Positions 46,058 to 57,392 of a DNA stretch of 64,000 nt are shown here, piece after piece. The stretch comes from Iris pallida. Lineage: Eukaryota; Streptophyta; Magnoliopsida; Asparagales; Iridaceae. Each line of letters opens with the position of its first letter. Positions within the stretch are counted from its first letter, which is position 1. The stretch spans positions 39,818,048-39,882,047 of the forward strand of contig JANAVB010015600.1 of assembly GCA_029216955.1 (NCBI GenBank). The letters are read 5' to 3'. The position numbers and the translations under genes were made by a program. Below the pieces are notes generated by a model. That model had not been told where the DNA came from. It was given only the letters and a program-made list of their open reading frames with translations, and ran no database searches.

Positions 46058-46065
46058 GAAGGGGG
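46058..46065 (+). other. Polypurine tract of gypsy B
   Basis: GAAGGGGG ends three bases before the 3' LTR start at 46069. It would prime plus-strand DNA. Confidence 0.7.
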
Positions 46066-46068
46066 TCT

Positions 46069-47133
46069 TGTAGAAGCGTAAATAAAATTCGAAGACCAAG
46101 TCAAGGAGATTGAGATATTTACGCAAGGATAATTCCAAATAAGACTTTACGCAAAGGTCAAACTGAGTCAAACTCAAAACTCTACGCAAGCCTTACATTC
46201 CGACTTTACGCGGAGAACAGTTTAACTTTCTATACGAATGAGCTGTCCATGCTGTATTAAATACATGAAGATTCTGTTCTGACAGATGAATTTTATGACA
46301 AAATAAATGTACAGAAGCCAAAGAGTTTGTTGTTTAGCGTGCCAATGGGCGGCTTCATGCTTGAGGCACAGCTTCCTCTTTACGCATAAGAGCTATTTGA
46401 GATTTTACGCTTAAGGCTATCTCAGCTACTCTTTTTTGCGTGCGTAGAGTTTATTTGAGCCTTTTACGCTCAAGGCTATTTTTAGCCACTTTACGCAGGA
46501 AGCTCACTTTGAGCTATTTTACGCTCGGACATGTTTAAACAACATTTTTTATGCACAGTTTGCCCTGATTATATAGGAACGTAGTTTTCTGACGTGTCCT
46601 TCATGTCACACTTCTCGAAGAACGTGTGTACGTGCTCTCCTTATTTTATTGAATTGTGGGACACGTGTCAACTTGCGTAGAGGCTAATTTCTGCACATGG
46701 GTGACAGTTATCCTAATAGCCTGCGTAAAGACCCAACATTGAAGCTTTTTACGCACAGAAGACAAGTCTATATAAAGACTTCTTTTTTAAGAAAGAGGAA
46801 CAAGATTTTTGGAGCCCAACTACTTTCAGAGCAAAGTGATTTTCCAGAGCATTTCTCTTCAACTTTTTCTCAAGAACAGAGTGAAGCAAAGCAGGAAAGT
46901 ATTCGACTGTGCCATCAGTGCCCATTGTGTCGATGCCTTTCGGGTGACTTAGTTCTTCCAGTTGTTCTTCTCCAAGCAGTTCTCTTCATCATCATTGTGT
47001 GGTCCAAGGAACAAAGTGATCGCTCTCAGATCAGACTTCCATAGCAATACTTTCTAGAAACCACTTGTACTTTTGTACACTTTTTCTCATTTTCTTTCGA
47101 AAGCCTTTTAAGGCATTTTGTTAAGTGAAAACA
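46069..47133 (+). repeat. 3' LTR of gypsy B
   Basis: Same length as the left LTR (1065 bp) and about 94 percent identical. About 51 of some 64 differences are transitions. Flanked on the right by GCGGT. Confidence 0.96.
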
Positions 47134-47856
47134 GCGGTCTCTTCCGCGACATCTACCCATCATCTGAATGATAGTCTTAGGGGCAGAAAAAGGAATCCAC
47201 TTAAGAATGTGATATAAAGCAGAGAGTTCAAGTACAGTGACATCATCTTTTGAAGTAGATTTTGGAAGTAGAGAGGAATAGATGATGCAATGTAATTCGT
47301 AGTTAAACAAGTTCAAGTTATTGGCCTTGAACTTTCCAGGACGAGCACGTGCGGGCGCACAAAGCTCATTCTTGAAACTAACGAGAGTCGTACCCTCGAA
47401 AAAATTAAAATCCGTGATGTCATCGAGCGGGGCACCTTCGTTTGGTAAACTAAGAATTTCTGCTAGCGATTCATCATTGAACTCGATATCTATCCCGCCG
47501 ATACGAGTTCTCACGGTAAAAGTGTCTAACACAAAATTACAGTAAAATAGTCTAATGGCATTAGTAGCTACAGAGAATTGTAAAGTAACAAAGTGATGTA
47601 ATCCTAATGCCTCAAAGTAAGGACGGTGGTCAGAAAATACAGTCCATTTGATCGGAGATCCGGTACATATAGTACGCATAATAAAGTCGGCATACCAAAG
47701 TAAGGCTTAGTCGAGAGTTTTGAAATAAAACTCGTCCGATGCACCATCATCCGATTGTACCGAAGAAAAGAGGGAATCCATATGCGGATCAGAAGACGAT
47801 GCCTCTTCACTAGCATTGGTCGTCTTTCTCTTGAAAGGATTGAATCCCTTAGGCAT
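47134..47856 (-). pseudogene. Envelope-like ORF of the copia element, N-terminal piece
   Basis: The ATG at 47856 starts MPKGFNPFKRKTTNASEEAS. A single stop (47709-47707) precedes a long open part with FEALGLHHFVTLQFSVATNA, NDESLAEILSLPNEGAPLDD and VLELSALYHILKWIPFSAPK, recognisable as the plant putative-transposon-protein domain found in envelope-like ORFs. Position downstream of pol in the same sense is that of the Sirevirus envelope-like ORF. No clear membrane segment is seen. The frame is broken at 47133 by gypsy B. Confidence 0.65.
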
Positions 47857-48102
47857 TCTATCCCAAAAACTAGAAACCCTAATAATTTAAAAGTGGAGGA
47901 GAGAAGGAATTATACCTTCCGAGAATCAGGTATGCTGTAGAGGACGAGATTCTCCGCACGAATCCAAATTTTGGACGAAGATCTCCACGTAGATTGAAAG
48001 AAGGAAGGTAGAGAAGAACTAGGGTTTTCGGGGCGCTGCTGCTGCTGTTTGCTGTGGTTTGGAAGAATGAAGAAGATGGGGGCCTCGGGTTCTGACTGGT
48101 AC

Positions 48103-48111
48103 ATTTATATA
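48103..48111 (-). promoter_or_regulatory. TATA box upstream of the envelope-like ORF
   Basis: The minus strand reads TATATAAAT about 250 bases before the envelope-like ATG, followed by a TC-rich leader. Upstream (48115-48160) GGCCGAATTCGG-type words recur that also mark the copia LTR at 54050-54170, so this may be an LTR-like promoter. 48112-48476 holds no coding sequence. Confidence 0.4.
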
Positions 48112-48476
48112 CCCAGCCGAACTCTGGCCGAATTCGGACCGAACTCAGGCCGAATTCGCCAAGGGTTGCCTGGCTATATAAATTGTTTTTTGTGGGACCA
48201 CATCTTTTTCATCAATTCATTTCAAATATTTAATTCAAAGTTTAGTAATTTTATATTTCAAATAATATAATTAATATTATTTTATAAATTAATATTCTTT
48301 ACTCATCATCTGTCTCAGATTAGCTGTAGGAGTACTGTCCCAGCTAACGGAGGTTCACCGGAGAACTCTTAAATATCGCTTCGCTTCGACCGTAGTCGTG
48401 GTGACAGACTGACTCTTTTTAGGCTTGTCTCAAAAACAGTTATTGAGTATTAAATAAATTAATTAATAAAACAAAA

Positions 48477-50128
48477 TTAATTAATATTATTGACATCTAA
48501 AATTTCTAATTCTCGACGTAAATAATTGAAACGATCTTCCGCTAAAGATTTTGTGAGAATGTCAGCTAATTGATTCTATGTGTCTATGTATATAAGGTCT
48601 ATACCTCCATTTTGTTGATAATCTCTAAGAAAGTGATGTCGAATCTCGATATGCTTAGTACGAAAGTGACATACTGGATTCTTAGTCAAAATAAGAGAAC
48701 TAATGTTATCACAGAAAATGGGTATGTGTGAAAAATGCAATCCATATCTTCTAAAGTTCTTCATCCACAAAATTTGTGCACAATAACGTCCTGCGACGAT
48801 ATACTCAGCCTCGGTTGTTGATAATATGACAGAATTTTACTTTTTGCTAAACCAAGAGACTCGAGCTTTTCCTAGGAAATGACATGTACCGCTGGTAATT
48901 TTTCTATCTACTTTACATCCGGCAAAATCAGCATCAAAGTAACCTGTTAGGTCAAATGACGTGGTTTTGGGATAGACAGAAGAAGTGCCTTTAAGGTATC
49001 GAAAGATACGCTTAACTGCGAACATATGTGTTCCTTAGGATTGGCTTGAAAATGTGCACATAAGCAAACACTAAACATAATGTCTGGTCGACTAGCAGTT
49101 AAATACAGTAAGCTACCGATCATACCTCGATACTTACGTATGTCGACGGGTTTACCTTGTTCAATAATATCAAGCTTAGTTGAAGTCTCCATTGGAGTGC
49201 TAAGTGGCTTGAATGCTTCCAGGTCGAACTTCTTTAATAGGTCCTTTGTGTACTTTGCTTGATTTATGAACGTCATATTGTTGGTTTGTTTGATTTGCAG
49301 TCCGAGAAAGAATTTCAGCTCTCCCATCATGCTTATCTCAAACTCATTCTGCATACACTTTGAAAATTCTTGACAAAGAGATTCATCAGTAGATCTAAAA
49401 ATAATATCATCTACATAGACTTGAATCAAAAGAATATTGTTATTCAAAATTTTTATAAATAATATAGTGTCAACCTTTCCCTTTGGAAAATCGTTATCAA
49501 GTAGAAAAGAGCTCAGACGATCGTACCAAGCTTGAGGGGCTTGTTTCAAACCGTATAATGCTTTCTTCAACTTGAAAACATAATCAGGATATTTGAAATC
49601 AGTAAAACTGGGAGGTTGAGCTACATAAACTTCTTCTTTTATAAAACCATTCAAAAATGCGCTTTTGACATCTATTTGAAATAACTTGAAATTATGAAAA
49701 CATACAAATGCACATAACATGCGAATGGATTCTAATCTCGCAACTGGGGCATAGGTCTCATCGTAGTCGATACCTTCTTCTTGATTGTATCCTTGAGCTA
49801 CGAGTCGAGCCTTATTGCGAGTCACTAAACCATTCTTGTTCAGTTTGTTTCGAAATACCCAACGGGTGCCAATGACCGGATGATCAATGGGCTTAGGAAC
49901 AAGTTTCCAAACTTGATTCCGTTCGAATTGGTTTAATTCCTCTTGCATAGCATCTAACCAAAAATTATTACTACATGCTTCTTCAATATTTTTGGGTTCA
50001 AACTGCGAAACAAAAGCAACACAAGAAGCTATATCTTTATTAGAGGAACGAGTACTTATACCCTTGGTAATCTCACCAATTACCAAGTCCTTTGGATGAT
50101 CTTCCAAGAATCTCATCTCTTTTGGCAT
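48477..50128 (-). pseudogene. Copia reverse transcriptase and RNase H
   Basis: The long frame 50128-48947 includes WVFRNKLNKNGLVTRNKARL, YNQEEGIDYDETYAPVARLE, FQIDVKSAFLNGFIKEEVYV, KKALYGLKQAPQAWYDRL and the active site VYVDDIIF. A frame change near 49.0 kb leads to RNase H: DADFAGCKVDRKITSGTCHF, then STTEAEYI, KHIEIRHHFLRD and LADILTKSLAEDRF, ending at a stop at 48479-48477. Both catalytic RT Asp residues are kept. Confidence 0.9.
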
Positions 50129-50312
50129 ATTCTCAAGATTGCTAGTTCCGGCTTCTTTGCTTAAGACTCAGCTGGTGTTTGGTGTGAAGGTTTTACATCT
50201 TTGTGTGAAGGTTTTGCAGTAGCTGTACGTGGTATAATTACGTCTTTATTGTCGTCACCGTCTAAGTGTTGATTTAGCTCATTAAACTTGACATTGATTG
50301 ATTCTTTGATGA

Positions 50313-51560
50313 TCATGATTCTTTTTTGAAGACTCTGTATTCTTTGCTCTTTGCTGCATAACCTAAAAATATACCTTCATTGGCCTTTTCATCAAATTTA
50401 CTCCGATTGTCTTTAGTATTAAGAATAAAGCATTTACAACCAAAAATCTTAAAATATGAAACATTGGGTGTTCTATCAAACCATAGTTCATAGGGAGTCT
50501 TCTTCGATATGGGTCGAATTAGAACCCTATTGAGAATATAGCACGCTGTATTGACAGCTTCAGCCCAAAAGTATCTAGGTAGACTAAACTGGTTTAACAT
50601 TACTTTAGCCATTTCAGATAGAGTCCTGTTCTTACGTTCCACAACTCCATTTTGTTGTGGAGTCCTAGGGTAAGAGAATTCATGCAAATAATCGTGTGTG
50701 TCGCAAAATTGCTTGAAATCTGTATTCTCAAATTTGCCGCCATGATCACTACGAATGCGAGTAATCATGAACCCTTTTTCATTCTGTACTTTCTTGCAGA
50801 AGGTGATGAATTCTGATAATCCATCGTTCTTGCGTGCAAGAAAATAAACCCATGTATATCTAGAGAAATCATCTACAATGACAAATGCATATAACTTATC
50901 ACCTAGACTAGCAATTCTACTTGGTCCAAATAAGTCCATATGCAACAGTTGTAGAGGTCTAGTGGTACTTACAGCGTTCTTGAATTTGAATGCGGATCGA
51001 GTAGCTTTGTTCTTTTCACATTCACTACATACCGTATCCTTCTTGAAAGATATGTCCGGTAAGCCGCGTACCAACTTCTTTGTAGATAGTCTTGAAATTG
51101 TATCCATGTTTGCATGACCGAGTCTCATATACCATAGTTGACTCTCAATGCTTTTGGCCATCAAACATCTACCTGCTTTGTTAGCATCTTCTAACAAATA
51201 GAAAACATATATGTTGTCCTCCCTGATACCTTCAAAGATAGTACTACCAGTTGAACTATCAACTATAGTACATTTGTCTTTGACGAAGTTAATGCCATAA
51301 CCGTGATCAGCTAAATTGCTTATGCTGAGCAGATTGTGTTTTAACTCGGTAACTAGACATACATCTTTAATCACAGGATAGGGAGCCTTACCAATGTCAC
51401 CGATGCCAATTATGTACCCTCTTAAATTATTACCGAAGGAGACGTATCCTTCTTTATTCTTCTTCGACAGTGTTGCGAATAATGAAGCATCACCGGTCAT
51501 GTGCCGTGAGCAACCGCTGTCGAGGATCCATTTGCTCCTAGCATGTGAAGGATGTTCCAT
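50313..51560 (-). pseudogene. Copia protease and integrase
   Basis: One open frame of about 415 residues. It starts with the protease site WILDSGCSRHMTGDASLF, then the GAG-pre-integrase zinc-binding part (RLGHANMDTI, CSECEKNKATR). The DDE core follows: LLHMDLFGPSRIASLG, RIRSDHGGKFENTDFKQFC and PQQNGVVERKNRTLSEMAKV. It ends KCFILNTKDNRSKFDEKANE and GIFLGYAAKSKEYRVF. About 180 bases with frame breaks separate it from RT. The copia order, integrase before RT, is clear. Confidence 0.92.
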
Positions 51561-53396
51561 CTACAAAATAATTTGCAGCTGAAACTCTTGGTACCCATTT
51601 CTTGTAGGGTCCTGACTGATTAGTTTTTGGTATCCATGCATAAATATTTAAATCTACTAACTTTCTGATTCTACATGTAGAAGATATATGACCAATAAGG
51701 CCACAATAATGACATTTTGCATGTTGAGTGTTGGAAGTTGTGTGAGGTGCATGATTGGTAGGTTTTAGTTTTCTAGTACAGAAGAATACATGCCTATTAG
51801 TCTTCCTGGGCATAGGTTTGGTATGGTTTGGTCTGACAGTGTTTGGTTTGGGCGTGTTCCGATGATTCGGTAATTGACACGTGTTAGAATAGGAAGCAGC
51901 AACTTCAGGCCGTTTTTCTAAACTAATTTCCAACTTTTTGAAAATGTCGTATAATCTAGTATAGTCAGATGTAAGTGTTTCTTTTCTGACTTGTGCACAC
52001 TGGAGACTATTTCTCTCCTTAGATAGGTCTTCCTTTAACTGGATAATAGTTTGGTCTTTTTCTTCGGATAACTTGATAGTCTCGTGTAACAACAACTTAA
52101 TAGATGAAAGCTCACCAGACTCAATTGAAGAGTCATTATTTCTAACATGATCTAGTTGGTCGGTAAGTCTTTCTATTTCACCTTTGTATTCTTTGAGTAC
52201 CTTCTTAGAGGTTTCAAATTTACTACGCAGTTTTCTGTAATCATTTAACAGGCCACTGAAAGTCTCTCCTAGTTGCTCAAAGGTGAAATCATCATAAGGA
52301 TCAAATAGAGGATTAGTGATTACCTGATCGCAAGCCATCAAGCATACATTTGCAGCATCATCTGATTGTTCGTCTTCTGAATCGCTGGCTTCACTTTCAT
52401 GCCATATGCTTGTGTTGGCGTACTTCCTTGATGTGGATTTCTTTAGGTAGCCTTTGTCATATTTGCTACTTTTTTTTGATGATGATGATGCTGTTGGACA
52501 ATCTTTCTTCATGTGTCATTTCTTCTTGTATCCGTAGCAAATAGGATCTTCCTCGTTGTTGTTGCTGTTGCTGTCTTTTGTTCTCCTGTTAAATCTTATG
52601 AACTTCTTAAATTTTCTTACCAGAAGAGCTTGATCTTCAGAGTCAGAGTCGATGTCGTCAGATTCATCTTCGACAGTTCTTTTATGTTGAGCCTTAAGAG
52701 CGATCGACTTCTCTGACTTCTCCTTTGGTGTAGCATCTTCAAAGTCTTGAAGTTCTAACTCGTGAGTGAGTAGCTTACCCATGAGTGTTTCCAGAGACAT
52801 TGTTGAGAGGTCGTTTCCTTCAATGATTGCTGTAGCCTTTGGAATCCAGTTCTTTGTGAGAGCTCGTAGAAGTTTGCGAATCTTTTCATGTTACTGTAAT
52901 CCTTGCCTAGTGAAGACAAAGCATTTACAATATCCAGGAATCTCGTAAACATCTGAGTGACTGATTAACTTGGCTTCATTTTGAACGCCTCGTACTCCTG
53001 AGTAAGTCTGCTGATCTTTGACTCCTTGACTTGTGTTATTCCTTTGTGGGTTACTTCGATAAGTTTTCACACTTTATTTGATATTGTGCAGGTAGACACC
53101 CTGTTAAATTTAGTTCTGTCTAAAGCACAAAATAAAGCGTTAATAACACCTGCGTCAAGACTGGCATTTTTCTTTTCATCCTCTGTATATCTGTCATAGG
53201 GTTTTTCAACTAAAACTCCATCAACATTACTACGAGGAGGCTTTTTGTATCCATCAATAACTACAGACCATAAGTCAAAATCAAGAGATTTCAGGAAGAA
53301 ACTCATACGTGTTTTCCAATAAGTGTAATTTGTGCCGTCAAACAGTGGAGGTCTGTTTGGGGCTTGGCCTTCACTTGTGAATTTCACAGTTGCCAT
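51538..53396 (-). pseudogene. Copia gag (Sirevirus type) with coiled coil and zinc knuckles
   Basis: Starts MATVKFTSEGQAPNRPPLFD, GTNYTYWKTRMSFFLKSLDF (53396-53067). Frame breaks occur near 53.06, 52.95 and 52.5 kb. One zinc knuckle near 52.53 kb is damaged: second Cys changed to Tyr and a stop before the His. The frame 52512-51538 holds a coiled-coil-like part (FETSKKVLKEYKGEIERLTD) and an intact CX2CX4HX4C knuckle (CHYCGLIGHISSTC). A long gag with a coiled coil is usual in Sireviruses. Confidence 0.85.
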
Positions 53397-53476
53397 GTGT
53401 AATTCTGTGATCTATATAACAATTAAAAAATAATTGAATATAGCTACAACTTTACCTTGCTTTACCTATATAACCC

Positions 53477-53488
53477 CTTCTGATACCA
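53477..53488 (-). other. Initiator-Met tRNA primer-binding site of the copia element
   Basis: The minus strand reads TGGTATCAGAAG two bases after the LTR end. The usual start of the site, TGGTATCAGAGC, differs in the last two bases. Confidence 0.85.
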
Positions 53489-53490
53489 AT

Positions 53491-54561
53491 TGTAGGAACG
53501 AAATCGTAAAGCAGAATACTCTAGAGGGGGGTGAATAGAGTAGGCAGCAGAATATTTCTAATTAAAAACTCGTTAGCAGTTAGATCACATATATAATAAT
53601 AATCACGAAAATGAATAACTGTCATAAAAAAGAGTGATCAGAAGGCAAATGCAAACACATTGATTTATACTGGTTTCCCTCTTGTGAGGACTAGTCCAGT
53701 CGGAAGAACTCTAGCTTCCAGTTGAATCCACTATTGGAAAATCTCGCAAGTTTTCATACGAAGTCCTTGCAACTTCTACAGACGCGAGCTTTGATACGAA
53801 GAACTCGACCAACTTCAATTGTGAAGAGTCAATCTTCAATCAAGCCTCTAATTACAATCGCTCTGAAGCTTCTAGACCGCACCGCACTGGCAAATCGACT
53901 AGAGGATTGTAACTGGCTTGGAATTTGAAAATTGAAGCTTTTTAGAACTCTTTGGAAGAAATGTAAGCTTTAGAAGAGAAGAGATTGAAAGTGAATTGGT
54001 GATTTAAAATGATCAAAATCCTTCTTTATTTATAGTTTTTCCAAAGGCAGAACTCTGACAGAATTCGGACAGAATTCGGACAGAACTCTTTGTAACCAAC
54101 CGTAACTGAAGGGAGACCAAGTTCAAAATCAAACGTTCACATAACGTTCAACTTGGCCGAACTCTGGCCGAGTTCTCTCAGGGTTTGGTCAGTTGATTTT
54201 GTGAAAAATAATTTTGGCTTTTTGAAAAGTCCTTCAGAAGCTTTCTATAAAATAGATGTTTTTCAAAAACATAGGTTATTTTTTAAAAAAATAGGTCAGT
54301 TTTGAAAAACGATTTCGGATAGCCTATTTGCCAGTACGACTTGGTGTACAATGTATTCTTAGACTCAATAAAATGAAAAATTATATTGCTTTGAAGGAAA
54401 TACATCCTTGAATGGCAAACAGCTTCGGTCTTGAACTGAGTAGATATCCATCTTTGATCAGTGTCCAAAACGTCGTTAGAAAACATCTGAATGATTCATA
54501 TATCGAGACAGAGTTTGATCAATTATTAAAATCAGGTTTGACCATGACCAATGGGCCAACA
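53491..54561 (-). repeat. 5' LTR of the copia element
   Basis: On the plus strand it starts TGTAGGAACG and ends GGGCCAACA. Its relative at 60099-61415 starts and ends alike, which confirms both edges. Length is 1071 bp. Repeated GAATTCGGACAG words lie at 54050-54090. A TATA box (minus CTATAAATAAAG) is at 54024-54035. Confidence 0.88.
54024..54035 (-). promoter_or_regulatory. TATA box of the copia LTR
   Basis: The minus strand reads CTATAAATAAAG. The solo LTR relative has CTATAAATAG in the matching place (60621-60630). Confidence 0.6.
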
Positions 54562-55370
54562 GTAGGCTACGAGTAAGCTATCTACTACCTAAGCAGGATA
54601 ATAATTGGAGCCGAACGCTGGTACAACTTTGTCGAGAAAGAGCTCTGGTATTTGCTATTCAGAAGACCCGTCATTACGTATCGGGTCAGACGATCCATGT
54701 CATCTCTTGAGTCAATCCACTCAGGGTCCTCATGACAAAGCCGGGAGCACTAAACTCTCGCTTAGCTACGGGGGCAATACTATTGACACTATACGATATG
54801 GTATTTGTCCAACAAAAAGATGTCAAGGGCCAAATATTGGCTGATTTCTTAGCTGCACATCCAATCCTAGAGTCATCCAAACTCTATGAAGATATTCCAG
54901 ATAAAGTATTGGAATCCAACGTTGTCGAAGGAAACTCTGTCTGGCGGATGTTCTTCGACAGCGCTTCAAGAATAGGCCCCAAGGGTCAGATCATCACAGA
55001 AGTGGGGGTAGTCTTGATCTCTCCTGACAAGCTAACATGCCTATTCCCTCACAGAACCGTGCTCTAACAATGTGATGGAGTACAATGCCCTCATTATGGG
55101 ACTCCAGTTTGTAAGACAGTTGGGAGTAGGATGTCTTGAGTCATATGACGATTCGAAACTCATTGTCAACCAGGTCCGAGGATAATATGAGGTCCGCCAC
55201 GAGGACCTGATTCCCTATCATAAAGCAGCCTTGGATATTATCTCATCTTTCACTGAGTTCTTTATAGAACATGTACCTCGGCTACAAAATCTGGAGGCGG
55301 AAGCTCCGGTTGGCCTTGCTGCCTCATTGGCGGCACCTCTCGGGACTCAACAATTCGTTACGGTGATTGG
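54562..55370 (+). pseudogene. RNase H and archaeal-type RNase H of gypsy A (right part)
   Basis: Resumes the frame cut at 30104. A conserved Gln codon is TAA (54574-54576). Then AIYYLSR, a degenerate stretch, LNSRLATGAILLTLYDMVFV and ADFLAAHPILESSKLYED (54732-55067). The second domain has MFFDSASRIGPKGQIITEVG, where the usual DGAS is DSAS, then NNVMEYNALIMGLQ and EHVPRLQNLEAEA. Stops are frequent. Confidence 0.82.
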
Positions 55371-56658
55371 CTAGGATCTGGTGTATCCCAAAAATAACCT
55401 GTACATGTGTCTGAATTATGACATGCCTGCTGACACTGGTGTCAATGTCAGAGGCTGGCAGTTTCCATTCATAGATTTTGCAGCCTACAGGATCCTCCCA
55501 AACGACCCAAAGGAAGCTGTGTCTGTCAAAAGGTGCTCTCTCTGATTCTACTATGACACAGCTACCAAAATGTTGTATCGTCGTTCTTATGATGGACTTC
55601 TCCTTCGATGCTTGTCAAACTAGAAGGTAGCCGAAGCTCTTCGGGGGGCTCATGACGGTACATATAGAGCTCATCAACCTGATCCTAAGCTACAGGACCG
55701 ACTCCGACGTATGGGCTATTACTGGCCTACCATAATGGCAGATGCTATTGAGTACTCTAAAAAGTGTCGTGCCTGCAAGCTACATGCTGACTTCATCCAT
55801 CAACCCTCGGAGTTTTTGCACCTAACGGTCGCCTCCTGGCCATTTAAAGCCTGGAGTATGGATATAGTTGGACCAACTACCCCTCGGTCATCTAGAGGAC
55901 ATCGCATCATTATAGCAATCATCGACTACTTCTCTAAGTAGGCGAAGGCTATACCTCTATCAGAGGTGAAAAGCTCGAAGGTGATCAGTTTCATGAAGCA
56001 TCACGTCATGGATCATCCACAACGACTGTCAGCAATTCATAAGCCCTGCGTTCAACATGTTTTGTGACAAGAATCGCATACAGAATATGGCGTTAACCGC
56101 TTACAATCCGACAGCAAATGGGTTGGCTAAAGCTTTCAACAAAACAATCACGTGTCATCCAATAAATGCGACTGGGACGAGAAGCTAGGCAAATGTCTTT
56201 GGGCCTACCGCACAACTTTATGGGCAACACACCGTTCTTCCTGATCTATGGGAGCGAAGTTGTGCTGTCTCTTGAAATCCAAATTCCCTCACTACGAGTG
56301 GCCATTACAAACCAGCTGACGAAAAAGACAATCAACGTCGTCGGTTGCAAGAGTTGGATGCGCTAGACGAAAAACGTCCCTTGGCTCAATAGTGCATCGA
56401 GCTCTATCAGGCTTGTATTTTACAGGCTTTCAACAAGAAGGTCAAACAAAGGACTTTCCAGGTGGGCGACCTCGTCCTATCGGTTAGAAGGCCGATGGTG
56501 ATGACCCATAGGACACCAGGGAAGTCGAACCCAAGTGGGAAGGCCCCTTCATCATGGAGACGATATACTCTAATGGCGCCTACCGACTAGAAAAATTGAA
56601 CGGAGACTTGTTCATGATACCAATTATTGGCAAGTTCCTAAAGAAGTATTACGCTTGA
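55371..56658 (+). pseudogene. Integrase of gypsy A
   Basis: Contains MLYRRSYDGLLLRCLS, the zinc-binding part with CRACKLHADFIHQ, MGYYWPTIMADAIEYSKK and the core start WSMDIVGPTTPRSSRGHR (55711-55941). The second catalytic Asp region is degenerate near 56015 (IIHNDCQ). The C-terminal part NPKWEGPF-like and FLKKYYA end at a stop, 56656-56658. Several stops and frame breaks. Confidence 0.85.
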
Positions 56659-56789
56659 GCCTCTTTAATATGTACTTCCATCTCCCCAGTAAGGAAAATC
56701 TATGAATTTTACCATTAAATTCATACCCCTTATCATGATATGTCTATGGAACCCAGTTGTTTCGGGACATTCTCTTGTCAATCCCCAGT

Positions 56790-57099
56790 AGAAAACAACC
56801 ACGTCCTTATCACCTCTGAGTTGTTTTCTGTATCCCCGTAAAGCTTAATCATTATTTTCAGTAAGATTAAGCTAAAATTAGTGTTTACCACGTCCACCTT
56901 ACCTCTGAGTAAGCACCCCATTCAAACAACTCCTGTGTTGTTACACCCCGCCTATAGAACATCCATGTCCATAAAACCTCTGAGTTGTTCTCTGCATCCC
57001 TACAGAGTTCATTCTTACCACGTCCATATTACCTCTGAGTAAGAAAACTCTATCACCAACCCCGTGTTTACCATGTCCATATTACCTCTGAGTAAACAT
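56790..57099. other. Five-hairpin array between pol and the antisense gene (gypsy A)
   Basis: Five loops close to CACGTCCATATTACCTCTGA. The first has a perfect 10-bp stem, AGAAAACAAC (56790-56799) with GTTGTTTTCT (56820-56829). Others have GTGTTTAC/GTAAGCAC, AGAACATC/GTTGTTCT, TTCTTAC/GTAAGAA and TGTTTAC/GTAAACA. Arm sequences differ while pairing is kept. CCCCAGT words lie just before (56684, 56783), as in C1 and B. Confidence 0.85.
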
Positions 57100-57326
57100 G
57101 TCGGTTCCTTCTCTCAACTTATCATCTGTACCTAAAACCATGGTACGCCAAAGATGCTAAGTCCACAAAAAACCACAAGTTCATGACAAATGAGCCAACA
57201 AAAGTTCTTTATTTCTTTTTCATAAAAAGTAGAAAAGGACTACATTTGCAAAAAGAAACAACTACATCTCAAACGAAAAAGCTTCAAAATATAAGCAAGA
57301 AACATTGGAGACAAGAAAAAAAAAAG

Positions 57327-57332
57327 TTTATT
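57327..57332 (-). terminator. AATAAA poly(A) signal of the gypsy A antisense gene
   Basis: Minus-strand AATAAA lies about 60 bases after the stop of the last antisense exon and before the hairpin array on that strand. Confidence 0.55.
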
Positions 57333-57392
57333 CATTTCCCCGAGAATGGCGACTATAAGGAAGTCGATGAAACCCCAGATTTAGAGAGAACG

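Larger units (their letters stand above)
30615..47133 (+). mobile_element. Gypsy B: complete Tat-type element, 16.5 kb
   Basis: Two 1065-bp LTRs (30615-31679, 46069-47133) both start TGTAGAAG and end GAAAACA, and the perfect 5-bp duplication GCGGT flanks the whole (30610-30614, 47134-47138). Between them are a tRNA-Arg primer site, an upstream ORF, gag, PR, RT, two RNase H domains, integrase, the hairpin array, an antisense PMD gene on the minus strand and a polypurine tract. I count about 64 LTR mismatches by eye (about 6 percent), mostly transitions. At 1.3e-8 per site per year that is about 2.3 million years. Confidence 0.96.
30105..54561 (-). mobile_element. Sirevirus-like Ty1/copia element, 3' LTR lost, split by gypsy B
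   Basis: On the minus strand it reads 5' LTR (54561-53491), initiator-Met primer site, gag, protease, integrase, RT, RNase H, and an envelope-like ORF, which continues to 30105 across gypsy B. Without gypsy B it is about 7.9 kb; one more LTR of about 1.1 kb gives about 9 kb, usual for Sireviruses. The 3' LTR is missing: sequence inside or after the envelope-like ORF abuts gypsy A directly. Expected target duplication is GTAGG (54562-54566); only GTA remains on the left (30102-30104). Confidence 0.87.
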
